From Phorcus lineatus (taxonomy: Eukaryota > Mollusca > Gastropoda > Trochida > Trochidae), in NCBI GenBank assembly GCA_921293015.1, contig OV121083.1, forward strand, positions 33,224,908-33,288,907: a DNA stretch of 64,000 nt. Direction: 5' to 3'. Every line of letters begins with the position of its first letter. Position 1 is the first letter of the stretch. Both the position numbers and the translations under genes were made by a program. The notes beneath the pieces are model-generated. The model was not told where the DNA came from. It ran no database searches and saw nothing but the letters and a program-made list of their open reading frames with translations. Below, piece by piece: positions 23,991-35,700 of the stretch.

Positions 23991-26900
23991 ATTCAACCAT
24001 TGATTTAGATTATCAAAGGAGTTATTAAGCACTTGTTAAAAAAAAGTTCTTTTGTAAGTATCATTGGTATCAACAATGAACAATTGGTATTATCAATGGA
24101 CAAAGGAAATCAATTTACAAAGCAACAGTGTCTGAATTCGATAGGTGACAGAAGCTTGAGCAATTTGTACAGAAGGAAATATGTGTTCAGTGAAACGTTC
24201 TTCGTCGGCGCTTTAAAGAAGATGTTTGGAATCTGGTAAATATACTAGTATTCAGTATTAAATCGACTAAAAAATCATTGTTTAGTCTAGGTAAATTTCT
24301 GGTGACCAAAAAACTGAAGACAAAAACCTATTTATACTCTCTGGCTATATATCATGTAAGAGATGTTACCTGTAGTAGTAGGGAGTCCAGCAGTTGTTTT
24401 ATCATAGCTATATAGCGACAGATAGATCAAACCCTGCTAGGATAAGAACATGGTTACTGACGCAATGCTGAGGCCTCGAGTGAAACCATTCTTGACCTAT
24501 ATGTCTTTGTAGGTCACCTAGTGGTATTTCATAATCCTCTTGTTTGTATTTCAGAGATTACATTTAATTATTCAACGTTTTATGTATTTATAACATTTGT
24601 TGAAGAAAATCAAAATGATTTATTTCACAAGTTCAAGGTCTCAACAGGAGAATATATATATATATATATATATATAATCGAAACTTTTTTAAATCGTACG
24701 GGTTAAAAATCAACTATATTCGAACTTAACTGTTATCGTTTATACTTTTTTATGCACAATATTATACGAAAACTGGATGACATCTTATTCTATATTATAT
24801 AGATATATTACAATAGTATGCGGTGTATTACACTGTATATGTTCTGTTTTCGTATGTCACCTATTCTGTTACATGGACAATAGGACGAACTGAAAACATC
24901 TCAGACTGCAAAATCACAACCCGGAATATATAAAAGTCTTACTCTGTCGAGTCTCAGGTAAATGTCAACACAAACTTAAAACTTGACTTCTTCTTAACTT
25001 CGGCTTCACAAAACATTCATTACAGCAACTATATGTATATAATTTGAAATAGACTATATGTGAGCCATTCCCAAATTTTGATATTTTAAAGGTTGCAACA
25101 TTTTTGGATCGAAATACATCCCTTACAATTTTGAACATGTTAACCAGCGTGTTTTATGTACAAGACAAATCGATGACACCCCCTCACTACAGGCGAAGAC
25201 AAAACAAAATATCATCGAACTCTCGTAGCTCAAGCGTTTAACGCACGGCTTTCTCCAACTTTCTTAGAAGTTTGGGATAGCTTGGACATTGACTGGATGC
25301 TAGGCTTGTCGATCTTTAGTTGCCAGGGTACAGCTTGTTGTAAATGTGTAAAAAGTGAAGTCATATATCAACAAACGGGTTAGCGAACGACATCTATCGA
25401 ATTTCAACATACTTTAGTTGAGTGGGTTGATCGTTTTCGGAGGTTGAGTGCGACTGAACTTTGCACTTGACAATGTTTACGTTTCTTCTATTGCAAAACA
25501 CAAAAGGTTAACAATATTATTCAACAAAGATCATAAAAGCACCGAGACATAATTTTAAAAAAATATTTGGCTTAAAAGCAAACACCGACGATGTACAATC
25601 AATTTCTCAGTAGACTGACATGTGAATTCCTGGTCCTTATTTTCCAACATTATCATAAATCAATAATTCATTATCCCGTGTTAAATATCATTGCCGCTGG
25701 ATGGTTTGAACTCATAAATGAAGTTAATAATTAATGAATGAATTACGTAAGTGGAAAATAATGTTTATAATAATTATTGATTATGTAAATTATGATACAT
25801 ATGTTTATTGATAGTTAACGAATACTTTGAAATTCATTCAAAAGTTATCGCCAATGTGGAAAACTGCAGATAGTCTGTGTTTAAACTATATTAAGCTACG
25901 TTGCAAAAATGTGGAATATAATACGAAAATATATCTGTAATTCAAATTCTGTTATCATGGGATGTCTTGTGCAAGTGACGCGCTGTGCTATGTTTAGTTG
26001 TGACTAAGCGAGACTAGGGGCAGTAAGTGTAATAATATATAGGTCGAGAGAATCCATATACCTTTGTAAGACATACGAGTCAACAGAATGGTGGGCTTAG
26101 TGACACTGCAGAAGATGATTATGTTTATTATCTGAATATCTGAATCATTTCTGAAATTTGTTTGGCTCAGGAGGAGCAATATAAATATGTTGAGTCATGA
26201 TTGTTCTTTATTTAATTGCTTTTTATAAAAACAGTGGCATGACAAAGACAATAATGATATAGCTATTTAAATAGTCTCTATAACTCATTATTTTACAACC
26301 CGTTCGCCCCTTAATAAATATCAAACACAGCTGAAGAAGATTTGGATATTTGGAATCGGAAATGTCCCGTGTCAAATCAGCAGAAGATGACAAACAATTG
26401 TATGGTCATTACAATTCGATGAATAGTAACACAAAAAGTTTAAATATAAGATTAATACAAATAAACAATTGAATATGAAATGAGTCACAATAAATAAGCT
26501 AAATATATTGACCAATCTTTGATCAACACAGCAGATGACTGACTATAGTTGAATCAGTCGATGGAGCTGAAAGTACTAACCGATCCATCAATCAGATCAT
26601 GCTAAATTAAAAACTCGATTTAAAAAAAAAATCTATTTGCAAGTTTATGTTTAAAGTAAACTTTTGCTTCACAGATTTCATTAAATGTTGCATATATCAT
26701 AAGTGTTCAAGGGCATTAGCACGTTTCTTTTGTAAATAAAGTAATATCGATATTTAAAAAATTACTGTTTAAAATAACGATGGCAAAGAGGTATATATCA
26801 TAATCATCAAATATGATTTGATTGTACAGTATATTTGTTTTAATGTTTTGCATAATCTTTGGTTGTTGGTAGATGGTTTGTAAATGTTTAAATAACTTTA

Positions 26901-27566
26901 AGACGGCATAAATATTTGTAAACTTGTTTGAAATTCATTCCAACTATGGTTAAATACTTCTTAACTGAAACTGTATATATTACGCATGCTTTATCTATAT
27001 TAAATTTTCTTCTTTCTTTATTTTCAGGCTAAGTAAGAATTTTAAAATAACTAAATTATTGTTGCATGTCAATTTAATTACATATTGATTTTATATGTCC
27101 ACTTTGTTGCATAAATAAACAAATTCCCCTTGATTGCACATCGTTAACTACTCTTGTTGATATCATGTATCATTTTTTATTTTTTTATTATCTAATTAAG
27201 CTAATTAATAATATCTTTTAGGATACTTAAAAAAGATACAATTATTTATGGAGGCTTAGGTAAAACGTAGATGCTTATCTTATCGAGATAATTTCATATG
27301 AATTCTTGACAATGCAATTTCTCATTAGAAAGCAACTGGTTCCAACCGTATTTAAATAGTTAATCCACGATACAACATCATTAATGTATAATTTATAAAT
27401 GAAACACATGTTTGCGATTGTTCTTAATTAGGCTATACATTTAAGACAGCTATGTTGTAGATATAATCAATGAACAGCGTATGCATATCTTTTGAGCCAT
27501 CTTCATACTGCTAACGATTCGAATGCAGGTAGTGTACCATAAAAGTATTGGGGAAATATATAGAGA
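23991..27566. other. No gene recognised
   Basis: AT-rich, with one AT microsatellite at 24651. Frames are short and composition is homogeneous. Confidence 0.5.
24651..24677. repeat. (AT)n microsatellite
   Basis: Uninterrupted run of about 13 AT units. Confidence 0.95.
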
Positions 27567-27975
27567 TTATTACCCGAGGAAGTGTGTCATATGACTTTTA
27601 CGAAACGAGTGTGAATTTTTGTATTACCCGAGCGAGAGCGAGGGTTATACACAAATTTGCACGAGTTTCGTAAAAGTCATATGACACACTTCCGAGGATA
27701 ATAATTTCTTTATTACCGATACTATTCCATTTCAATCGCATGGAACTATTCAGAAAACGGCCTCCTTCCTTTGAGATGGAAACTTCTGCGATGGACTCTA
27801 CCTGACTCACTACTAGCCCGCTACAGTGACGTCACGAACAATGGTTTTATGACGTCACAGGCGACGAAATACGGTAACTCGCGCTCAGACAATCGTTGCT
27901 AGGCAAAAGTGATATGTGCACATTTGCTCATATTGAAAATATGTCACCGCTTATGAATAACCATATGGGTAATAA
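27567..27975. mobile_element. Hairpin MITE, family C, with two CRE palindromes
   Basis: Ends ATTATTACCCGAGG at the left and CCATATGGGTAATAAAT at the right share the inverted terminus TTATTACCC. The left part (about 27569-27703) is a long imperfect hairpin: GTGTCATATGACTTTTACG at the left matches CGTAAAAGTCATATGACAC at the right, around a purine-rich apex. TGACGTCA occurs twice, near 27827 and 27851. Right-end sequence recurs at 63541-63663. The 70-codon minus-strand frame inside it is not a gene. Confidence 0.8.
27781..27811. repeat. 31-bp direct repeat, copy 1
   Basis: CTTCTGCGATGGACTCTACC followed by TGACTCACT recurs at about 28427-28456. Confidence 0.8.
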
Positions 27976-28426
27976 ATGTATTAATGTTATAAAGATTTCT
28001 AAAAGACTAGATGCAGTCTTTTCATTGTCGTATTAAATCCGCATGAACAATTCAAATTTCAGAAGACCAAAACGGCAGTCGCTGTGGTTAATGCATTTAA
28101 TTGACTTTTTAAAGTGTGTATGAACAATCGGATATATAATATTTTCAAAGGATAATACATCCTTTGTCTTTTAGATAGTTTAACTTGATTAATATAGTTC
28201 AGCTAGTCAGGTGGAAAGATTGCTTAATTTTCAATTTCAAAACTCTAGATCTGTGCATGCGATGAATAGAAATATTTAACCGCTAAGCCAGACGCGTTAC
28301 TCCACCCGCTCATGTCCAAACTTTCCATTGGTTATTTTGCACATCCTGCACGTCGGTGTATTTATTTATCCACGTAGCTCTTCTAATACCCTGATCATAA
28401 GTCAATCCATTTCGTATCTGAACCTT

Positions 28427-28456
28427 CTGCGATGGACTCTACCTGACTCACTCGCT
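28427..28456. repeat. 31-bp direct repeat, copy 2
   Basis: Same sequence as 27781-27811, 645 bp away. The first copy lies inside MITE C, the second outside it. Confidence 0.8.
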
Positions 28457-29505
28457 GTTGTTACAAAAACATCTGTACCGTGAGATAGAGTCCGTCATGT
28501 TTCCCCTCATGTTTTCGACAATACACGTCCCTTTGATTCAGTGAAGGTGTTGTAAAAATTAAAACATCTTAATTAAAACAATAATTCTTTTTCAAAAGTA
28601 CATACCATTGTATTACCATTAAACGTATTTCCTTTTGAATTAAGAATGTCGACGAACGTTTTGTCATTATTACAAACATTAAACACGAATCAACTGACAA
28701 CGTTTCCATTGATAGTCTTATCAATTATATTCAACACTTCAGTGCAACACTACTGAAGACTGGAACTCTCAATTGAATTTTTTTAGACCAGCGGCACTCG
28801 TCCTGAAAATTTTGCGACATTTAGTAATCAATGTTTAAGAGCCATTTTTATTGATTTCTTTTTTTCAAATTCCACAATGGCAAGTATTAATTAAATACGG
28901 ACGGAGAGTGAAGGAAGAGGAATCGTTGAGACTGATTGTCGAATCAATACGTGGAAGAGAAGGTGTGATGAGTCACGCTGTCAACTACTGTGGAATGGTT
29001 GGGAGTTCAACTCAGTAGGCAACTTATCAGTTTAAAACGCTACGAAACATGTCGCTTAACGGAAAATTTAACAGTTTTTTAAATTTTGATTTCTGCTTCA
29101 AATCGTAAAATAAGTTTGAAGTCATGAGCATTTACGATCACTCGCCTTAGGGAAGTGTTGGTTAGATTTAGTCTGTTTTCTCTCAACAAAACATGGCAAC
29201 ATGGAAAATGTATATGCCCTCGACTAATAATCAAACGAGTGATTATGTTGCTTTCAAGTCATCAATATATTGTGTTCTCAGTTTATTTCATAGCTTTGGT
29301 AGTGGGGGCCTGTGCCGTCAGATAGTCAGAACATATTTGTTCCATTCTTTATCATCAAAACCATTCATCTTGGAACTGCTGTTGGTAACATCAATTTCAA
29401 ATCTTATACTCTTGGTGAAAAATAATTAATAAAATCTTTACATTAATTGTAAGAACACCATTGATTGCAATTAATAACATATTTTTCGATTATGAAGCGC
29501 GTATG

Positions 29506-29570
<65 letters not shown>

Positions 29571-32500
29571 GCAATATGTATTCATCGGCGGTATATAGAT
29601 ATAAATATATAGAAATGGATGAAATTGGGCGCGAAAAATGTAGGTCAGACGCGATATTGGAAACATAAAATACAGACGACTTTCGATTCTTACAATCGAT
29701 ATATGCTGGCTTTAAGAGTAGAAAATGATGCTTTCAGACGATTTGCCCCAATCAAGGGTCTGTCTGTGAATAGACGAAGGTAGTTAATTGCTGAGGAAGT
29801 TTGCAGTTAACGAATTACCTCCTCATCAGCTGATCGTAACAGTTTTTGCAATTTGTAGTAGACATCTGTTTAAGACAATCAAGAACAAAACAGACCAATA
29901 ATTCAATTCCTAACTTAAGAAACTAATTTCTTTGCAATAATAACTTCCTTAGTTTTCTTCCATTTAGTAACATTAATTCTGATTTCGCTGGAGGCCAAAT
30001 GTCAAAACTTTTTGAAAAACGACGAAGTAAACATACCACGTGCACCAACTTTTGAATACACGCAATTACGTTAATTTGGAACAAGTGTAAACGGAAAAGG
30101 AACACCAAAGAACATTTTTCTAGCACAAGGAGAGGCATAACATAATTGTCTGTCAACTTCATTAGCTTCCCTTCAGACGCAACAAATTAGCTGTTGAGAG
30201 AAGTTCTCTTTATCAAAGTCTTGGAAACGCTCTCCACTCTATTTTAACAAAAGGCCAAAGAAATTCAAAGAGGCAAATTCAACTTATTGTAACTCGATGT
30301 CAGTTGAAGCATTAAATCGGCAGCTAAGTGACAAGTTGCCACTCGTTGAAACCAATCAGGCAAGCAGTAAAAAGACGTTCATGCCACTTGTTGTCAAATA
30401 TTGAGCGACATGGAGAAGAATTTAAACAGAACAACTGACCATTAATTGACTTTTTAAATCTCGAAGACCAATTTCGCGTCTATAGTGAAGACAGATTGAG
30501 AAAAGTGAAACAGTTTCAGGGCCTATAGGCAGGTGAATGACACGAAGTGGGTGTAAATTGGAGTGAAATTGCTTCTTGAGTCCAACAACAGGTCTACAGG
30601 ATTGTTGAGAATCGATCCTGAAGGATGCACATACATTTGTAGGTAGACACTAAGCCCTATGTCGCAAACTTTGTAACTATTCTGCATGGATATTTGGACA
30701 TTTGCAAGATTATGTAGTAAATAATGACCCCGTGCCGAACGGTTATAGCATTTAAATCCGAGGATGTAACTCGAGCAGCGTTTATTCCCATAACGGTTGG
30801 CATCGGGTCATTAAATGTATCTAATATATATATACGATCTTTGTTATAAATGCATGCAACATTGACTTTGAACACCACGATCTAAAAGCGTTTCACCGGT
30901 TTCTCTAATAGATATTAAGATTCGTAAAAGTCAAATGAATGAATGAATTTTAAAGTAAAATTCTAGTCTTGCAATTATAAAAGAACATCGAATTTGCATC
31001 GTGTTTAACATCAGTGTGCGCTAAACAATGCTTTTATATGTCTTTTCTTCGATATCCAAATACACGTATATCCTATTGCATTATACATAAAGTACATCAA
31101 CTGTTAAAAATGATCCCAAACTATATGCAAACAAAATTCGATGGGACATTCCTGTTGATACATACCTGTCGTATTTATATCATCATTTCACAATTGATTT
31201 TAAGCATCAACTGGGTGTGAGACTTTTGTAGCTTAAGTATTTAACATTTGAGAAATTATATTCACTGAAACACTGAAAAATTGAAGCCGAGACTTTCTCT
31301 TCAAGGTTTAATGTGACAAGCTCATTTATATTGATTCATTTATTTGAGTTTTTTACTCAAACATACACAGTAGTTTAGAAGTCCTATTGGTTTTGTCTCA
31401 AGGATTCACACATTGAAAATCATCATATAATCAAACAGAGTTTATTTAGAATGTGAACACAAGCTGTTCAATAAAAATGGAAAATTGTGTCAATTTGTTT
31501 ATTATTGTGAACATACATCATTAATAAGTTACCTTATTTAGCACTAATGATTGCAGACATACAACTAGTGTTTAACTTTTTGTTTATGAATGCTAAAAAG
31601 GTTTTTTCCCCAAATAGGTCTCATATTGCTGTGTACCATAGACTATACATGTGTTGGATGTGATAAATATCTTGGATGATGAACATTCTTCTACATTGGG
31701 TGATATCTCTCAGGTCATTATCCTACTGCCTTCAGATGCTCATGTTTGGTCGTATATTCAGTTGATCTGAAGAATGATATGTTGACTTTAAAAGTTTCAG
31801 ATGATATGAATAATGATGATATGTTTTGCATTGTCGTAACGTTCTAATGATTTGAAAATGCTATATTGTACAATCCATGATTAATCTACAAAGCAGTGTT
31901 TTTTAAATCTAATTTGTTAATGTATCCAGATGTCACATGTTTAATAACTTGTTTGAACGATGGGATTCAATTAGTCTGAGAATTAAGAACTGGCTCGTTC
32001 AGTAACTGGTCGGAGCTTTGTAAAGTCATGTATCTGTAACATCAAAACGTTGTATTTGACTGAACATTTGTTTTTACGTTCAGTAATTGGACTGAACATT
32101 GAGATTTTGTACGCCCAATAGTCTGAACATTAATATGTTGTACATTAGTCCTTTTGTAATAATTGGTGTCAACATTGGAATACTGTTTGTTAACAATATT
32201 GGGATGTTGAAAACTTGGTTTATATAATCAGGTAGCACGTTCAGTTTGCCAAGAAACTGCGAAACCGTGAGTTCAATTAAGGTGAAAATAAGACTGTTTT
32301 CATAAACTGGCCAGTAAAAAAAGATACAAGGTAATGATTAAAAACTTAACCTTAGCACCGATCCAACACCAATGCACGTTCCTACCACCATGAATGTTGC
32401 TAACCCCCCTCAGGTAAACTTTGTCAACACTCAGTTTGATGGTATCGCGAGGAGTTATATAACATTTATATCGAGTTATTAATGATGGAAGACAAGTTCA

Positions 32501-32613
32501 CTTTTTGTTTTTGATTGACCTCTCGCTTTGATGATATTGCTATTTCGCATTTCCTGTTCCTGACAAGTTGGTGTCATCGATTTCATTCGTTATTCCCAGA
32601 AGAAATTTCGTAA
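28457..32613. other. Region downstream of CERKL, no further gene recognised
   Basis: Contains the TA microsatellite at 29507 and probably the CERKL 3' UTR at its right edge. A minus-strand frame at 29923-30162 has no supporting evidence. Confidence 0.4.
29507..29566. repeat. (TA)n microsatellite, about 30 units
   Basis: Uninterrupted 60-bp TA run. The Tyr-Ile repeat in a plus-strand frame across it (29465-29668) is repeat read-through, not a gene. Confidence 0.97.
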
Positions 32614-32716
32614 TCAAAGTTCCGTGACTTCCTTCTTCTCGTACCAGACGAAGTTGTTGTAGGGTTGTGTTCTCAGGCTAGGGTCACCAATCAGAGATAT
32701 CACTTCTCGGTGTAAT
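32614..32716 (-). CDS. CERKL: CERKL exon 9 (stop codon)
   Basis: 103 nt, residues 450-483 then TGA at 32614-32616. The acceptor is TTGTGTTGCAG|ATTACACC. It completes FEVRLHREVISLIGDPS and ends KKEVTEL. Vertebrate CERKL has HIRLHPRLISLYG and CERK EVRVHCQLVRLFARG at the same place near the C-terminus. A possible minus-strand AATAAA lies about 1.1 kb downstream near 31497-31502; the 3' end is not established. Confidence 0.85.
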
Positions 32717-35700
32717 CTGCAACACAACAAGGATATGGCTGATTATCTACATAATTCATAGAATACATGGGAATAAACAGCTGAAGCTCTGCCAGTGTCA
32801 ACTTTGTACAATGCCAAGGAATGGGGAACATGTGTTTCTCATTCACTATCTCGAGATTTGACAAATGTTAATCTTTAAGTTTCAATAAACATACGAAAAC
32901 GATGTATGTAAATGAATGTGATAAACAACCGGAAAAATAGTGTCATATATGCAATATATTCTAAACATGAAGCTAGCGCTTTTGAACTTATTATCTTTGA
33001 TTTGTTTTTCTTCACAAATGCAAAATATCGTTCAATGGTGAAAAAATCATAGTAGAACATTTTTGTAGGTAGCAATAAACCCAAAAGGTCTCGACTTTGT
33101 GCAACCTTGCTATCTTAATTTGTTTTCTACGCTATCAAATAGTAACTTGTATGTTTCAAGGCGTCGCTCCTGTCCTGGTGTCCTAACAGGGCACCGTTAG
33201 TTAATGGAGCTAGCTGGGTTACAAGAGGTTTTCTCATAATAGTAGTATTACCTGACTTCGAACTGTGGTTTGTCTATAGTGATGACCTCACCGTCTGTGT
33301 TGAGGTAGTATTTATATATGAGTGCCGAATCCCCTTCACCTGTTTGGAGTTTAGGGGCTTTGGGCATACGCACTCTGAACCCTTTGACTTGATACTGATT
33401 TACAAATTCGTAGTCCCACTGAAACAAATAGGTTAAACAAATTCGTAGTCCCACTGAAACATATAGGTTAAACAAATTCGTAGTCCCACTGAAACATAAA
33501 GGTTAAACAAATTCGTAGTCCCACTGAAACATATAGGTTAAACAAATTCGTAGTCCCACTGAAACATATAGGTTAAACAAATTCGTTAAAGCTTTCCTGA
33601 TCAAAAGGATACTCAATGGTTTTAATGAGATTTCCAGTTACCATTTATCTTCAATACATTGAAAGATGAAATAATGTTTGCAACTTAATCATACCTGTAT
33701 CATATATACATCCTACAAAACAACACCATTATATTTTCGAACAATTATGGAGTGACTCATGAAAGATTTGACTTTGATCTAAATCTCGATAGAAGGTAAA
33801 GAAATAAAATCATCCACATTCACCTTGGATTCACAACTTACGCAATCAGAGCTCTTGGATTTAACCTTTCCCAGCTGTTCAATGTGATCCTTAAGTTTAC
33901 ATTTACTAGTTATATACATCGTCATGCAACTGTCTCCAAAACACGCCTCCATGTTGGACTTGTTTTGTTTCCACGTGACCACATATGCGTCCAGTCCATA
34001 CGCCGAGGCGCTGACCGTATGCCACGTGTCGGTCAAGTAGTCAACCTCGATGTCCACTATCCGTCTGTTGATCACAGACCTGACCGGAACCAACTGGAAC
34101 CTTGCCGCTCCCATCCACCTCTGTTCCTCCAAACTCTTCATGATGTCTCCAATCAACCCGAACCCCATCAGCAATCCGGAATAAACACAGAGTTGTCCGC
34201 CCTTGTATATGCCAGCGACGTTTGTTTTCTGCTGATGACCTGGTGAGAAACAATCTAGTTTAAATTAGCTGTAATATTATATGTCCCTATCTCCATTATT
34301 ACATCTAGAGAATTACTCCTTTTGTTGTGTCGCGCAGGAATGAAAAATCAGCCAATTATAAGAGAGCTGGACAAGCACTTCCAATCGCGGGTGAGAGCGA
34401 TTTCTCGTCGCTTTTGAGCACTTTGATTACAAAATCTGTTTGCAACCGATGTACAATGTATCGCAGTGAATTATGTTGAAAACATGATAGCAACACCAAA
34501 GCTGTGCAGGTATTGTTGACGGAATATTTGTGTGTTGTGTATTTATTCATTTGTGTATAAATAAATTCACAAATTAGGTCAGACAATCACAAAAACTTTT
34601 CAAAGGATTACTTTTTAAAAAACGTAGGGCAAACGACAGCATGTGACAGTAGAAAAGATGCACACGAATCTCCTCTTGGATATGTTCAAAGCTGACTTCC
34701 TGCCCTCTTTTTAATCTTCATTTCAAAGTTCGTCCAATGTGAACTGAACATGATGTCGATGAGTAATGTTTTGGATGAAATGACGGATCACTACAGCTAG
34801 ATCGGGTGAGAACAAACGTTATAAAAAACGTGACACGCTGCCGCAACGATGAGCAAGGTACTCGTCAACTTTCTTTGCTCCATTTGTTAGCTTACTTTCT
34901 AGATAAAACTTCATCAGTAGTTAAGAAACTTGTTGCCTAAAATTGATGAGTTTCATAGTGTACTGCTCAACCGGTAGCGCCCCTGCTTACCGAGTACAAT
35001 ATGTATAGCAGCAGTGACCGGGTCTCTCGTGCCGTGCAGGTATTGTGCGATGAAGTCACCGGAACCTGGTGAAAAGGAAGTGTATCATCTGTTACATACC
35101 TGTATGACATGAAACGAAGACAGTAGCACAGTTTCTTTTTATTTGAAATGCTGCATCTAGAATATGAAACAGTTGTGTTCGTGCTATTAATTAAAGATAA
35201 AAACAAACAACGAATGAGATAAATGAGCAAATATGACACATTGAACACAGTGATGCATTCGTCAGAAGCAGCCGATTGTTGATTCTCCTGGACTACTCTA
35301 CAAACCAAGTGTTCGGAGTTTAGCAAAGTCTGCAATATAGCCTACGTATGTCCGCAGCAATGATGAGCAGATGTTAAACCTTCTCACAAGCATAATTTTG
35401 ATAGACAAATGAGATCTTTTATTTATGGTTTAGCATAAATTACTTGCAGGAGTAAGTTTGATCAAAAGGTCGAATATTTTACTAAGGCTTTTGTGAGATC
35501 TATGTTTGCAAAATGACAACAATAAAAACATACATCTATTAGAAACTACCTGCACGAATAATTAAGATCGGCAAGTGATATATTCTGCCGCTGATGCAGC
35601 CTACCTTAGCCTTCCTGCGGGAATAATTATGATGGACAATTTCTTTGTTCTTCTTTTGATTCAACCTGAATTACTCTACCTGCAGGGATGATGCCGACGG

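Noticed and set aside
23601-24008. 135-codon plus frame
   Set aside because: It is the complement of the tRNA-headed SINE.
33690-33707. 18-nt micro-exon between CERKL exons 7 and 8
   Set aside because: Splice sites are acceptable (TTTTGTAG and CAG|GTATGA) and it is in frame, but six residues cannot supply the missing lobe and there is no transcript support; kept only as a note.
33884-34246. 120-codon plus frame
   Set aside because: Shadow of CERKL exon 7 on the opposite strand.
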